A stretch of DNA of 35,099 nucleotides from positions 1-35,099 of the IMG/VR virus record IMGVR_UViG_3300006919_000183; one strand, given 5' to 3'. The notes beneath the pieces are model-generated. The model had not been told where the DNA came from and did not search any database. It saw only the letters and a list, made by a program, of their open reading frames with translations. A program made the position numbers and the translations under genes. Origin of the DNA: a virus. This document shows, in pieces, positions 1 to 7,260 of this stretch; positions within the stretch are counted from its first letter, which is position 1; each line of letters begins with the position of its first letter.

Positions 1-1026
1 AAAAAGAATTCTAAACTGGATTCTGAAGTTATTACTCAATCAAAATATTATGGTAAAAAAGATCAAGCGGCAACTGATGTGCCAATGCTGAATGCTGCAT
101 TGTCTGGTTCTGTAGACGGTGGTCTTTCTCCTGGCGTTACCATTCTCGCTGGTCCATCTAAACACTTTAAAACTAACTTTGCTCTTAAACTTGCATCTGC
201 ATATATGAAAAAGCATCCAGAAGCAGCTATGCTTTTTTATGACAGTGAGTTTGGCTCACCTCAGTCATATTTTGAAATGATGGATATTGATATGGAGCGA
301 GTGCTTCATACTCCTATCACTGATCTTGAAGAATTGAAGTTTGATATGATGTCCCAGCTTCAGAGTCTTGAGAAAGGCGATAAGGTAATCATTGTTGTAG
401 ATTCTATTGGTCAGTTAGCATCAAAGAAAGAAGTTGATGATGCACTAGCAGAAAAGTCTACACAAGATATGACCCGAGCAAAAGTACTTAAATCAGTATT
501 TCGTATGGTTAACCCTCATCTAAATATGAAAGATATTCCGTTTATCGGTATCGCTCATACTTACGATACGCAAGAAATCTATTCTAAAAAAGTTGTATCG
601 GGTGGCACAGGTCTGTACTATGCGGCAGATGATATTTGGGTTCTGGGTCGTCGGCAAACTAAAGAAGGTACCGCTATCGTTGGATATGATTTTGTAATCA
701 ATGTGGAGAAATCTAGATATGTCCGTGAAAAATCCATCGTTCCTATCTCGGTTACTTGGGAAGGCGGCGTCGATAAGTATTCTGGCTTACTTGACGTTGC
801 TCTTGCGGGAAAGTTTATTGTTAAGCCGTCTCAAGGCTGGTATTCGCTGGTTGATCCCGAAACAGGAGAAATCTCAGAATCAAAAATGAGAGCAAAAGAT
901 TTGAACGCAGATATTTGGGATAAAATTATTTCCAACGACAAGTTCAAAGAATTTGTAGAATCTATTTTTAAGACTGGTGGTAGTTCTAACATTGAAGTGG
1001 TGAGTGCAGATGAAATCGAAGATTGA
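1..1026 (+). CDS. uvsX: UvsX-like RecA-family recombinase (5' end outside window)
   Basis: This is the phage RecA/RAD51-type strand-exchange protein, which coats ssDNA and drives recombination-dependent replication and repair. The frame is open from base 1 without a start, so the gene enters from the left; 341 residues are visible, and T4 UvsX is 391 residues, so a limited N-terminal part is missing. A Walker A of the T4-phage type (GPSKHFKTNF, nt about 151-180) replaces the usual GxxxxGKT, and the Walker B strand IIVVDSIGQLASKKE follows (nt about 388-432). The GGTGLYYAADDIW segment is the conserved region after the DNA-binding L2 area. The next gene starts inside its last codons, and the gp41-type helicase is one gene downstream, the order typical of T4-like phages. 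The family call is very secure; only the 5' limit is unknown. Confidence 0.95.
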   Translation, partial: KKNSKLDSEVITQSKYYGKKDQAATDVPMLNAALSGSVDGGLSPGVTILAGPSKHFKTNFALKLASAYMKKHPEAAMLFYDSEFGSPQSYFEMMDIDMERVLHTPITDLEELKFDMMSQLQSLEKGDKVIIVVDSIGQLASKKEVDDALAEKSTQDMTRAKVLKSVFRMVNPHLNMKDIPFIGIAHTYDTQEIYSKKVVSGGTGLYYAADDIWVLGRRQTKEGTAIVGYDFVINVEKSRYVREKSIVPISVTWEGGVDKYSGLLDVALAGKFIVKPSQGWYSLVDPETGEISESKMRAKDLNADIWDKIISNDKFKEFVESIFKTGGSSNIEVVSADEIED

Positions 1027-1384
1027 TGATTTACAAAAAGAAATTGTACAAGATGTAGATTATGATTTTGTAGGAATTCATGAAGAGCCTGGCTGGGCAA
1101 TTCAACTATTGACGGGTAAGTACAAAGGTATTGTTAGCAGATATGATAACATCAAGCTTGCTCCAGATACAAAATCTATTGAACCTGATGATTTGACATT
1201 AGAATTTGGATTTACTATACTAGAGGCAACAAACGTCCCAGAAGATATTGATGAAAATGATTTGGGTCAATATCTCGGTGATGTGTTAATGGTTGCAATT
1301 CAGAATGGACTTCAAGATGGGACTGCGCAAATAAATGAGCGAGAATCTAAACAAGACTATCCTACGATCACTCTTGACGAATGA
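1010..1384 (+). CDS. Small acidic conserved phage protein between uvsX and helicase
   Basis: 124-residue acidic protein of unknown function. It begins inside the 3' end of uvsX and its own 3' end overlaps the helicase start by 50 nt, so it is translationally coupled on both sides. I start it at the ATG at 1010 rather than the GTG at 1004. The middle (EEPGWAIQLLTGKYKG, then DDLTLEFGFTILEATN) looks like a compact beta-rich fold and the C-terminus is polar. No catalytic motif is visible. Its place between a recombinase and a replicative helicase suggests a replication accessory role, similar in position only to T4 gene 40; that is inference from context, with no sequence argument. Confidence 0.85.
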   Translation: MKSKIDDLQKEIVQDVDYDFVGIHEEPGWAIQLLTGKYKGIVSRYDNIKLAPDTKSIEPDDLTLEFGFTILEATNVPEDIDENDLGQYLGDVLMVAIQNGLQDGTAQINERESKQDYPTITLDE

Positions 1385-2705
1385 AGATTATCTTCGACAA
1401 GTTGTACCTTTTCTAAAGCCAAACTACTTTGAAGGTTCACTAAAAGTTATCTTCAGGCAAGTTGCTGGCTATGTTGAAAAACATAATACACTACCTACTC
1501 TGGAAGCATTTCGTATTGACCTTGAACAGAATGAGAAAATCTCAGATGATATGTTCACAGAAGTCTCTGCATTGCTTCCAGAGATTTTTGCACCTGTAGA
1601 TATTGACAAAGACTTTCTTATTGAGAAAACTGAGAAGTGGTGTCAAGAACGTGCCCTTCATATTGCTATCATGGAATCTATTAATATTCTTGATGGTAAA
1701 CATGAGAAGATGACAAAGAATGCAATTCCAGATATTCTCTCTGAGGCTCTGGGTGTTGCATTTGATGTAAATATCGGACACGATTACATTGATAATGCCG
1801 AGCAGCGATTTGACTTTTATAATCGTGTAGAAGAAAAGCTGCCTTTTGATATTGAGAACTTCAATAAGATTACCAAAGGTGGTCTGCCTGACAAGACACT
1901 GAACATTGCACTTGCTGGTACAGGTGTAGGCAAGTCTCTGTTTATGTGTCATGTTGGTGCTAGTGCGCTACTACAAGGCAAGAATGTTCTGTACATCACT
2001 ATGGAGATGGCAGAAGAGCGTATTGCAGAGCGTATTGATGCTAATCTACTGGACATTCCCATTGACCAGCTAGATAAGCTACCGAAGACTATGTTCTCTG
2101 AGAAAATTAATAGTCTTGCAAAGAAGACTGTCGGTAAACTAATTGTTAAAGAGTATCCAACTGGCTCTGCTCATGTTGGCCACTTTAGAGCGTTGCTAAA
2201 AGAGTTACGTCTCAAGCGGTCTTTTACTCCAGACATTATCTTTATTGACTATCTGAACATTTGTGCATCATCTCGCATGAAGTCTATGGGTGGCGCTATC
2301 AACTCCTACACTTACATCAAAGCAATTGCAGAGGAACTGCGTGGTCTTGCTGTTGAGTTTGATGTTCCTGTTATGAGTGCCACACAAACTACTCGCTCTG
2401 GCTATGGCAACTCTGATCCTGGTCTTGAAGATACGTCTGAGTCATTTGGTCTACCTGCTACTGCTGACCTAATGTTTGCTCTTGTATCTAATGAAGAACT
2501 TGATCAGTCTGGTCAGATTATGGTCAAGCAGCTAAAGAACCGCTACAATGATCCTAGTAAGTACAAGCGATTTGTAGTGGGTATAGATAGATCAAAGATG
2601 AGACTATATGACGTTGAAGCAACCGATCAGACTCTCATTGATGATGGTATTCCTGTATTCGATAAAACCCCTTCTGGCGATAAATTTAAGGACTTTAAGA
2701 TATGA
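1335..2705 (+). CDS. 41: gp41-type replicative DNA helicase (DnaB family)
   Basis: 456-residue hexameric replicative helicase, close in length to T4 gp41 (475). An all-helical N-terminal DnaB-like domain occupies about residues 1-150. The RecA-like ATPase core follows, with Walker A GTGVGKS at residues 195-201, the DnaB-type segment LYITMEMAEERIAERIDAN after it, Walker B FIDYLNI, and an MSATQTTRSGYG segment corresponding to the sensor/DNA-loop region. It unwinds the lagging-strand template 5' to 3' and normally works with a gp61 primase, which is not in this window. The start ATG lies inside the preceding gene. Its stop overlaps the thyX start as ATGA, so the replication and nucleotide genes form one operon. 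Confidence 0.96.
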   Translation: MSENLNKTILRSLLTNEDYLRQVVPFLKPNYFEGSLKVIFRQVAGYVEKHNTLPTLEAFRIDLEQNEKISDDMFTEVSALLPEIFAPVDIDKDFLIEKTEKWCQERALHIAIMESINILDGKHEKMTKNAIPDILSEALGVAFDVNIGHDYIDNAEQRFDFYNRVEEKLPFDIENFNKITKGGLPDKTLNIALAGTGVGKSLFMCHVGASALLQGKNVLYITMEMAEERIAERIDANLLDIPIDQLDKLPKTMFSEKINSLAKKTVGKLIVKEYPTGSAHVGHFRALLKELRLKRSFTPDIIFIDYLNICASSRMKSMGGAINSYTYIKAIAEELRGLAVEFDVPVMSATQTTRSGYGNSDPGLEDTSESFGLPATADLMFALVSNEELDQSGQIMVKQLKNRYNDPSKYKRFVVGIDRSKMRLYDVEATDQTLIDDGIPVFDKTPSGDKFKDFKI

Positions 2706-3394
2706 ATCAAACCGTAATTCCTGTAGCAATTACTTCCTCACTGGTTAATGCCTATCAGGATGGCAGTGGCAAGAAAATGTCTGCTCAAGACATTATCGGG
2801 TATTGTGCTAGAATTTCTAATCCAAGCAATCAGCATAACTTTGATACAATTGACAAACTTTTGAAATACTTGATTGATAACAAGCACTGGTCTCCGTTTG
2901 AAATGGTTGACATGATTCTTGAAATTAATACAACACGGGATATTGCACGGCAAATTCTGCGGCACCGTTCGTTTTCATTCCAAGAGTTTAGCCAACGGTA
3001 TGCTGACCCAACTAAAGACCTTGCTGTGTATATGCGTGAAGCACGACTACAGGACACTAAGAATCGCCAAAACTCTATTGAAACAGATGATGATGAACTG
3101 AAGTGGGCATGGGAAGCAAAGCAAAAGCAGATTGTGCATGAAGCAAATCTTGCCTACAAGTGGGCTATTGAGAATGGTATTGCCAAGGAACAGGCACGTG
3201 CCGTACTGCCAGAGGGCAACATGCAGTCTCGTATGTATATGAAGGGCAATATTCGTTCATGGATGCATTATTGTGAGTTGCGGTGTGGTAACGGTACGCA
3301 GAAAGAACACAGAGAAGTTGCTTTTATGTGTGCAGATATTCTTAAAAATCATCTACCTTTCTTGAAGAAATGGCATGAGCAACTTTCGAGTTAG
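2702..3394 (+). CDS. thyX: Flavin-dependent thymidylate synthase ThyX
   Basis: Makes dTMP from dUMP using methylenetetrahydrofolate, FAD and NADPH. The diagnostic ThyX motif is present as RHRSFSFQEFSQRY at residues 87-100, matching RHRxxSxxExSxRY, and is preceded by the HWSPFEM element (residues 62-68), the usual 'H.S.fEh' segment. The C-terminal part (EQARAVLPEG then SWMHYCELR) carries the conserved arginine of the substrate site. At 230 residues it is a normal length for the family. It starts with an ATGA overlap on the helicase stop. T4 itself uses the unrelated ThyA-type enzyme; ThyX is common in marine phages. Together with nrdJ it would supply deoxynucleotides for replication. Confidence 0.96.
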   Translation: MNQTVIPVAITSSLVNAYQDGSGKKMSAQDIIGYCARISNPSNQHNFDTIDKLLKYLIDNKHWSPFEMVDMILEINTTRDIARQILRHRSFSFQEFSQRYADPTKDLAVYMREARLQDTKNRQNSIETDDDELKWAWEAKQKQIVHEANLAYKWAIENGIAKEQARAVLPEGNMQSRMYMKGNIRSWMHYCELRCGNGTQKEHREVAFMCADILKNHLPFLKKWHEQLSS

Positions 3395-4004
3395 AATGAT
3401 TCGAATTAAGGGAGACAGACTTTCAGAGGCGTATGCTGCTTACTGTCTCCCTTCTTGGTCCGACTTTGATGTGGAGTTAGTTGATGCTATAACTCCACAA
3501 ACTCTTTATGATGATGAGACATATAATTCATACTCTTGGTCAGATGACACTTTTATAAGATCACCAGAAGAATATGCCAGCTTTACAACAAAAATAAAAT
3601 GTTGGGAAGATTGTGCAAATGATACTGTTCCTCATTTAATCATAGAGCATGATGCATATCTAGATTATCCCGACATGGTGTATCTTGAAGATCACATAAA
3701 TATGAAAATGCTTGCTTGTCATGGAACAGTTGCGATATTCTATACTCCTGATTTTTGCAAAAGATTTATCTCATATCTAAAATCCAATAAGATAGAATAT
3801 GGACCAATGACCACACTCTATAACAAATTTTTAGGATATGACGAAACATTTGGAGAATGGTTCTTTGAAAGAGACGGGTTTAAAACCACTGATCGTATAC
3901 CAGTGGTTGTGCCTGTATTAGATATGAAAGAGAAAACTACGATACCTGCACACTTTGATGTTTATCGTGGAAAAAATCACCGAATCATTAATCTTTTTGG
4001 TTGA
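3375..4004 (+). CDS. Putative glycosyltransferase, GT25 (LPS-type) like
   Basis: 209-residue protein that resembles the GT25 / LPS glycosyltransferase fold. The N-terminus VRMIRIKGDRLSEAYAAY followed by SWSDFDVELVDAITPQ matches the family pattern of a strand, a 'R...a' helix and a 'v...dAv.p' strand. The segment KIKCWEDCANDTVPHLII then EHDAYL corresponds to the conserved '.H...w..c......lIlEDDa' block, with EHDA in place of the acidic metal site. It overlaps thyX by 20 nt and is followed directly by a promoter for the next block, so it ends the replication operon. It is shorter than bacterial GT25 enzymes and the acidic motif is altered, so catalytic activity is uncertain. Confidence 0.6.
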   Translation: MSNFRVRMIRIKGDRLSEAYAAYCLPSWSDFDVELVDAITPQTLYDDETYNSYSWSDDTFIRSPEEYASFTTKIKCWEDCANDTVPHLIIEHDAYLDYPDMVYLEDHINMKMLACHGTVAIFYTPDFCKRFISYLKSNKIEYGPMTTLYNKFLGYDETFGEWFFERDGFKTTDRIPVVVPVLDMKEKTTIPAHFDVYRGKNHRIINLFG

Positions 4005-4028
4005 CACTATCCTAAGAGTGTTTATATT
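4001..4028 (+). promoter_or_regulatory. Sigma70-like promoter P1 (shared-motif family)
   Basis: TTGACA (4001-4006), 16-nt spacer, TATATT (4023-4028). The -10 region continues as AATCATGTAAGTTGA, which is nearly identical to the sequence at two other promoters here (4944 and 22592). The spacer holds a short inverted repeat, ACACT (4004-4008) and AGTGT (4017-4021). It lies 44 nt before the ATG at 4072, which has an AAAGGA ribosome site. The -35 starts in the stop region of the upstream gene. Confidence 0.75.
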
Positions 4029-4071
4029 AATCATGTAAGTTGATTGAACCCCTTGAGAAAGGAATTGCCAG

Positions 4072-4521
4072 ATGGCTACCCGTGCTAATATTATGATTAC
4101 CTCTGACTGGAAGACTTTTGCTTCCGCATACTGCCACTGGGATGGTGGTCTCTGGGGTGTAGGTCAGACTTTGAACGCTGTGTACAATGACACTGACACT
4201 ATTCTTGACCTTGTAGCTCTGGGCGACATGTCCAGTCTGAAAGAGACTGTAGAAGAGACTGCTACTGATGAGAAGAATGTTTACAAAGAGCAGGATGGTG
4301 AAGTTGAGATGAAGGATGCAACAGAAGTCTTCATCCCTAACTGCGGTGAAGAATATCTCTATGTCTGGTGTACTGTTAAAGAGAAGTGGTATGTAGGCAC
4401 CTACTACACCAGCACTCCTAACTTCAAGCCTCTAGATGATGCTATGAAGCAGTATCATGCTGGAGTTCCTGCTGAGACTATCTTCGGCGAAGACTACCCC
4501 AGTTATGATATGGCTGCGTAA
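4072..4521 (+). CDS. Conserved phage protein of the 'MATR...YCHWDG' family
   Basis: 149-residue protein. The opening MATRANIMI followed by AYCHWDGGLWGVGQTL is the signature of a widespread phage and bacterial family (typically MATRS.I.......YCHWDG....VG..L) whose function has not been established. The rest is acidic, with a C-terminal YLYVWCTVKEKWYVGTYY beta segment. It is the first gene of the small-gene block, 44 nt after promoter P1, with AAAGGA upstream of the ATG. Early host-takeover genes often sit in such blocks; that role is inference from position only. Family membership is convincing, function unknown. Confidence 0.85.
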   Translation: MATRANIMITSDWKTFASAYCHWDGGLWGVGQTLNAVYNDTDTILDLVALGDMSSLKETVEETATDEKNVYKEQDGEVEMKDATEVFIPNCGEEYLYVWCTVKEKWYVGTYYTSTPNFKPLDDAMKQYHAGVPAETIFGEDYPSYDMAA

Positions 4522-4532
4522 GGAGATTTACT

Positions 4533-4727
4533 ATGATTGAACGTGTTGACATGCAGGATCAAAATCTGATCTTTATTAAGTTTGAGGATTCTTCGGACTT
4601 TATTCAAGTAAATACAATGGACTCTGCTTGGCGAGAAATTGCCGAGCATGGACCAGACTCTCTTGAGTTTATTGAGGTCTGGGATTCTAGAGAATCATCT
4701 GAAGTCGATGATTTAAAATTGGCGTAG
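4533..4727 (+). CDS. Small acidic phage protein, unknown
   Basis: 64 residues, acidic, with two apparent beta strands (NLIFIKFEDSSDFIQV and LEFIEVWDS) around a helix. It has a strong AAGGAG ribosome site about 6 nt before the start, overlapping the stop of the upstream gene, and the next gene begins one base after its stop. No recognisable motif. It belongs to the P1-driven small-gene operon. Confidence 0.75.
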   Translation: MIERVDMQDQNLIFIKFEDSSDFIQVNTMDSAWREIAEHGPDSLEFIEVWDSRESSEVDDLKLA

Positions 4728-4728
4728 C

Positions 4729-4914
4729 ATGGATAGAAAGGAAGCTGCACGTCTATTCTGGTCAGTCAAAGGGTACTTGTTGCCTGATGACTGGTCAGAT
4801 GAAAATGTTGAGAATATGGTACGCAGCTATACTAAAAGAGTCTGGTACAATCATGAGGCCAATGATATTGGTTTTGAAGAGGCGTGGTCAAAAAAATATA
4901 AAAAAGATGAATAG
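4729..4914 (+). CDS. Small phage protein, unknown
   Basis: 61 residues, charged, mostly helical by eye, with tryptophans at intervals (LFWSVKGYLLPDDW, RVWYNHE, EAWSKKYKKDE). The start ATG follows the preceding stop by one base, so translation is probably coupled. An intrinsic terminator begins at its stop codon, so it ends the P1 transcript. No family recognised. Confidence 0.7.
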   Translation: MDRKEAARLFWSVKGYLLPDDWSDENVENMVRSYTKRVWYNHEANDIGFEEAWSKKYKKDE

Positions 4915-4937
4915 AGGGTGTTGACGCACCCTTTTTT
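4915..4937 (+). terminator. Intrinsic terminator whose loop is the next promoter's -35 box
   Basis: AGGGTG (4915-4920) pairs with CACCCT (4927-4932), and the six-base loop is TTGACG (4921-4926). A run of six T (4932-4937) follows. The loop is exactly the -35 hexamer of promoter P2, so the same bases end one transcript and start another. Confidence 0.75.
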
Positions 4938-4949
4938 AGTCTCTATATT
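4921..4949 (+). promoter_or_regulatory. Sigma70-like promoter P2 (shared-motif family)
   Basis: TTGACG (4921-4926), 17-nt spacer containing the T-tract of the upstream terminator, TATATT (4944-4949). The downstream bases AATTATGTAAGTTGATG repeat those of P1 and P3 almost exactly. It drives the gene at 4981, which has a GAGAAAG ribosome site in the shared leader. Confidence 0.78.
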
Positions 4950-4980
4950 AATTATGTAAGTTGATGAAAGAGAGAAAGAC

Positions 4981-5304
4981 ATGACTGCTTTTGACAAGAC
5001 CCAGTTTGAATACTTCGGTGGCTACCTTCACTACCACGGTCCCTACGAGACTGCCGAGTACTACGAAGATGCACCAAACGTTCACCCGAGCCGTGTTGGC
5101 ACCCAGAAGCCACTCTTCATTGCTCGGTTCAAGCATGGTGGTCCTTTCACCAAAGCCAAAGTGATGAAGAAGATCATGCAGTTGTTCAGTGTAGAACAGT
5201 ATGCCCAACTGATGAAAGAGGGTGGTACTCCTCTCGGCATTCTCAAAGACGCTGACCCAGAGTGGCACGATAAGGTGCTGTACAGTGTATTGAAAAATGC
5301 GTAA
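4981..5304 (+). CDS. Small phage protein, unknown
   Basis: 107 residues, no known motif recognised. The sequence is rich in aromatic and charged residues (FEYFGGYLHYHGPYETAEYY at the start, FARFKHGGPFTKAK-like basic middle, helical C-terminus). It is the first gene after promoter P2, with a GAGAAAG ribosome site. A very basic 35-codon gene starts inside its last codons. Its codon choice is slightly more GC-rich than the neighbours, as in other early genes here. Confidence 0.8.
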   Translation: MTAFDKTQFEYFGGYLHYHGPYETAEYYEDAPNVHPSRVGTQKPLFIARFKHGGPFTKAKVMKKIMQLFSVEQYAQLMKEGGTPLGILKDADPEWHDKVLYSVLKNA

Positions 5305-5404
5305 TCCCATCGCAGCACAACTCCGCAAAGGCTACTACCAGAAAAAGGTGGTAGCCAACAAAAAGCGTAAAGCTTCCAAACAAGCATGTAGGAAATGGAA
5401 ATGA
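5297..5404 (+). CDS. 35-aa basic protein of the phage 'NPIAxxLR' family
   Basis: A short gene, start ATG 5297, stop TGA 5402-5404, encoding 35 residues. It begins MRNPIAAQLRKGYYQKKVV and continues with a lysine/arginine-rich tail. This matches from memory a widespread family of tiny basic phage proteins with the pattern NPIA..LR...(Y/F)..(K/R)VV..K. The start overlaps the previous stop, and the stop overlaps the next ATG as ATGA, so it fits the coupled operon perfectly. The function of the family is not established; the charge suggests nucleic-acid or ribosome contact (inference). Confidence 0.8.
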   Translation: MRNPIAAQLRKGYYQKKVVANKKRKASKQACRKWK

Positions 5405-5619
5405 TTCACTATATTATCGAGTTCTACCTTACTAGCACTGACAAGTGGCTTGAGTTGAAAACTCTTTCCACTTTGTCCGAAGCAGAAGAGTATCTAATTG
5501 AACAGTTTGATAATATTGCAGAAATGTTGGATGAATCCAGTGATGGTGATATATCTGCTGAAACTCTGATGAAGAGTTGGAAAAAGAGCTATCGTATTAC
5601 AGAAATGGAGATTGCGTAA
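5401..5619 (+). CDS. Small acidic phage protein, unknown
   Basis: 72 residues from the ATG at 5401, chosen because it forms an ATGA overlap with the upstream stop and places an AGG ribosome site about 8 nt away; an in-frame ATG at 5395 would add two residues. The N-terminus MIHYIIEFYLTSTDKWLEL is a beta hairpin-like segment, followed by an acidic helical region. No motif recognised. Confidence 0.75.
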   Translation: MIHYIIEFYLTSTDKWLELKTLSTLSEAEEYLIEQFDNIAEMLDESSDGDISAETLMKSWKKSYRITEMEIA

Positions 5620-5723
5620 TGCAGGAAGAAAAGAAAGATAAGTATCCTTGGGTGCCAAAGACAATGTTTTTGTTTTGTATGGCAGTAGCACTTGGTTTCA
5701 TTATTGTAGGAGCATCACTATGA
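5619..5723 (+). CDS. 34-aa single-span membrane protein
   Basis: A short gene with ATG at 5619 overlapping the previous TAA by one base and a stop overlapping the next ATG as ATGA. It encodes MQEEKKDKYPWVPKT followed by a hydrophobic stretch of about 18 residues (FLFCMAVALGFIIVGASL) that runs to the C-terminus. This is a charged cytoplasmic N-terminus plus one membrane span. Such tiny membrane proteins are common in early phage blocks and often act on host membrane functions; that role is inference. Confidence 0.72.
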   Translation: MQEEKKDKYPWVPKTMFLFCMAVALGFIIVGASL

Positions 5724-6037
5724 GTGATTATCAAGAACCTGATTGGGATGACCCTGAGACTTGGTACAGCGAAGGTTTTAAACAAATGCTAGAAGCAGAT
5801 GGTGTTAAACCAGAAGATGTTCAAGCCGCATATGGTCCCGACTACATCACTGCTATGGAAAATAGAATTCTATGGCGAGCATCACAGGTGATATCACAGC
5901 GACATGGTTGCAGGTGGGGTGAAATGATGAACACCAAACAAGGTCGGGAAATGGCATGTAATCTCTTTTGGGATTATTACTTTAATTCTGACATTGACTT
6001 AGATGTTGATGCTGGACGCACAGGTGAGTTACTGTAG
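5720..6037 (+). CDS. Small acidic phage protein, unknown
   Basis: 105 residues from the ATG at 5720, which is set by the ATGA overlap with the 34-aa membrane protein and an AGGAG site upstream; the frame is open further 5' but without a good start. The sequence is acidic at both ends (SDYQEPDWDDPETWY, DSDIDLDVDAG) with a helical tryptophan-containing middle. No motif recognised. Confidence 0.8.
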   Translation: MSDYQEPDWDDPETWYSEGFKQMLEADGVKPEDVQAAYGPDYITAMENRILWRASQVISQRHGCRWGEMMNTKQGREMACNLFWDYYFNSDIDLDVDAGRTGELL

Positions 6038-6041
6038 AGCT

Positions 6042-6197
6042 ATGACATTTGTTGCTGGTGATGAAACTGCAACTTTTGCAATCAGACTTTTAGATCAAGT
6101 GCAATATTATTTGAAGTCTAAAGGCAAAGATTTACTTGAGGTGCAGATTAAAAATAAAAACGGACATAAAGAAGTGTGGATTAAAAGGGGACGATAA
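6042..6197 (+). CDS. Small phage protein, unknown
   Basis: 51 residues from ATG 6042, four bases after the previous stop; an upstream in-frame start at 6003 would add 13 residues and overlap the previous gene by 35 nt. The protein is a helix followed by a basic beta-like C-terminus (LEVQIKNKNGHKEVWIKRGR). The last codons form the 5' arm of the terminator that closes the small-gene block. Confidence 0.65.
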   Translation: MTFVAGDETATFAIRLLDQVQYYLKSKGKDLLEVQIKNKNGHKEVWIKRGR

Positions 6198-6209
6198 TGT
6201 TCCCTTTTT
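6183..6209 (+). terminator. Intrinsic terminator ending the small-gene block
   Basis: AAAAGGGGAC (6183-6192), loop GATAAT, GTTCCCTTTT (6199-6208) with one G-T pair, then T to 6209. The stop codon of the upstream gene lies in the loop. A late promoter begins seven bases later, so it separates early-type and late-type transcription. Confidence 0.82.
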
Positions 6210-6215
6210 ACATTG

Positions 6216-6223
6216 TATAAATA
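6216..6223 (+). promoter_or_regulatory. T4-type late promoter (TATAAATA)
   Basis: Perfect match to the T4 late -10 octamer TATAAATA, which in T4 is read by RNA polymerase carrying the phage sigma factor gp55. It follows the terminator and lies 28 nt before the ATG at 6252. No -35 box is needed in this class. Confidence 0.75.
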
Positions 6224-6251
6224 GTTTTAGAATTAATTCAATGAGGCTAAA

Positions 6252-7130
6252 ATGAAATCTTTTAAGCACTTCACCGAACAAGCACTGCATGAAGAAGCAG
6301 AAGTTTTATTAGAAAAACTCATTACTTTTGGTGGTAAAGCATATCCTAAATTTGGTAATGTTGTAATCATGGCTGGCGGTGCTGGTTCTGGTAAAGGCTT
6401 TGTGCTTTCTAATCTTGTTGGGATAGAAGGTAAAGTATTTGATGTTGATGAGTTAAAGCAGTTAGCTGCTAAGTCCAGTGTAATCAATAAACGTGTTAAA
6501 GATGAATTTGGTGTTGATCTAAAAGATTTGGCAAGCAAATTAAAAGACCCCGATAATGTATCTAAACTACATGAAATTATTGGTGATGCTTTAGGTTTGC
6601 CTGACCGTCGAAGAGCAGCTTTCTTTGCATCTGTACTTTCTGCTGATCCTGACAGAAAGCCTAATATTGTTTTTGATGTAACTCTAAAAGACTTGCGTAA
6701 GCTTGAAAAGCTAACTCGCCAAGTAGATGCTTTGGGTTATCCTAAAAAGAATGTGCATATCGTCTGGGTTGTTAATGACATTGAAGTGGCATTAGATCAA
6801 AACCGTAAACGTGATCGCACAGTTCCTACAGAAATTTTGATTAACACTCATAGGGGTGTTTCTCAGACCATGAATGATATTGTTCGTATGGGCGCTGGCT
6901 TGAAGCGTTACATGGACGGTGAGATTGTATTTGCTTTCAATAAAGTGAAAGTTGATTCTGAGCTTGTTAAATCTGGCAGAGGTGGTCAGTATGTAAAAGA
7001 TGCTGATTACGTCTATGTCAAACGTGCCGGCAAAGCACCTACAGGTGTTGATAAGCTAGATAAGCAAATGTTAGCTAAAATTAAGTCATATGTACCTAAA
7101 AATGTTGATTGGGAAAACATCACCACATGA
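6252..7130 (+). CDS. Zeta-toxin-like P-loop kinase, candidate virion-internal protein
   Basis: 292 residues with a P-loop GGAGSGKG at residues 42-49 preceded by a hydrophobic strand (NVVIMA), then a strand ending KVFDVDELK, the pattern of zeta-toxin / UDP-sugar kinases. A second strand NIVFDVTLKD and KKNVHIVWVVND continue a Rossmann-like core, and the RxxR-type arginines RKRDRTVP may act as a lid. The N-terminus MKSFKHFTEQALHEEAEV resembles the short F-rich capsid-targeting tags of T4 internal proteins, and similar tags open several neighbours. It has its own late promoter. Likely role: a nucleotide-dependent phosphotransferase made late and perhaps packaged; substrate unknown. Similar proteins are usual in marine T4-like phages. 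Confidence 0.8.
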   Translation: MKSFKHFTEQALHEEAEVLLEKLITFGGKAYPKFGNVVIMAGGAGSGKGFVLSNLVGIEGKVFDVDELKQLAAKSSVINKRVKDEFGVDLKDLASKLKDPDNVSKLHEIIGDALGLPDRRRAAFFASVLSADPDRKPNIVFDVTLKDLRKLEKLTRQVDALGYPKKNVHIVWVVNDIEVALDQNRKRDRTVPTEILINTHRGVSQTMNDIVRMGAGLKRYMDGEIVFAFNKVKVDSELVKSGRGGQYVKDADYVYVKRAGKAPTGVDKLDKQMLAKIKSYVPKNVDWENITT

Positions 7131-7255
7131 CATATTTTCTAAAAAATCTAATATTCAATCCTAAAAGAGCCTTGGATTGGATTAAAGCGCATAAGTTGAC
7201 TTTTGACTTATGGCTAATTACTCACAAGAGTAACAGGCGAAATACTTATAAATAA
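7127..7255 (+). CDS. Possible 42-aa protein overlapping the late promoter
   Basis: ATG 7127 overlaps the kinase stop as ATGA. The 42-residue product (MTYFLKNLIFNPKRALDWIK, then a basic tail ending NRRNTYK) has a plausible amphipathic N-terminus with the NPKRALDWIK segment. The stop codon TAA (7253-7255) falls inside and just after the TATAAATA late promoter of the next gene. The coupled start supports it; short length and no separate ribosome site argue for caution. Confidence 0.45.
   Translation: MTYFLKNLIFNPKRALDWIKAHKLTFDLWLITHKSNRRNTYK
7247..7254 (+). promoter_or_regulatory. T4-type late promoter for the outer-membrane protein
   Basis: Perfect TATAAATA octamer. A start site some 6-8 nt downstream would put the transcript's 5' end right at the hairpin at 7261-7280, giving a leader of about 90 nt before the ATG at 7350. 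Confidence 0.75.
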
Positions 7256-7260
7256 CTATC

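Noticed and set aside
1335-3394. A DNA-base hypermodification system based on thyX
   Set aside because: ThyX has the standard thymidylate motif. No hydroxymethylase, 5-hmU kinase or base glucosyltransferase adjoins it, so there is no support for modified bases.
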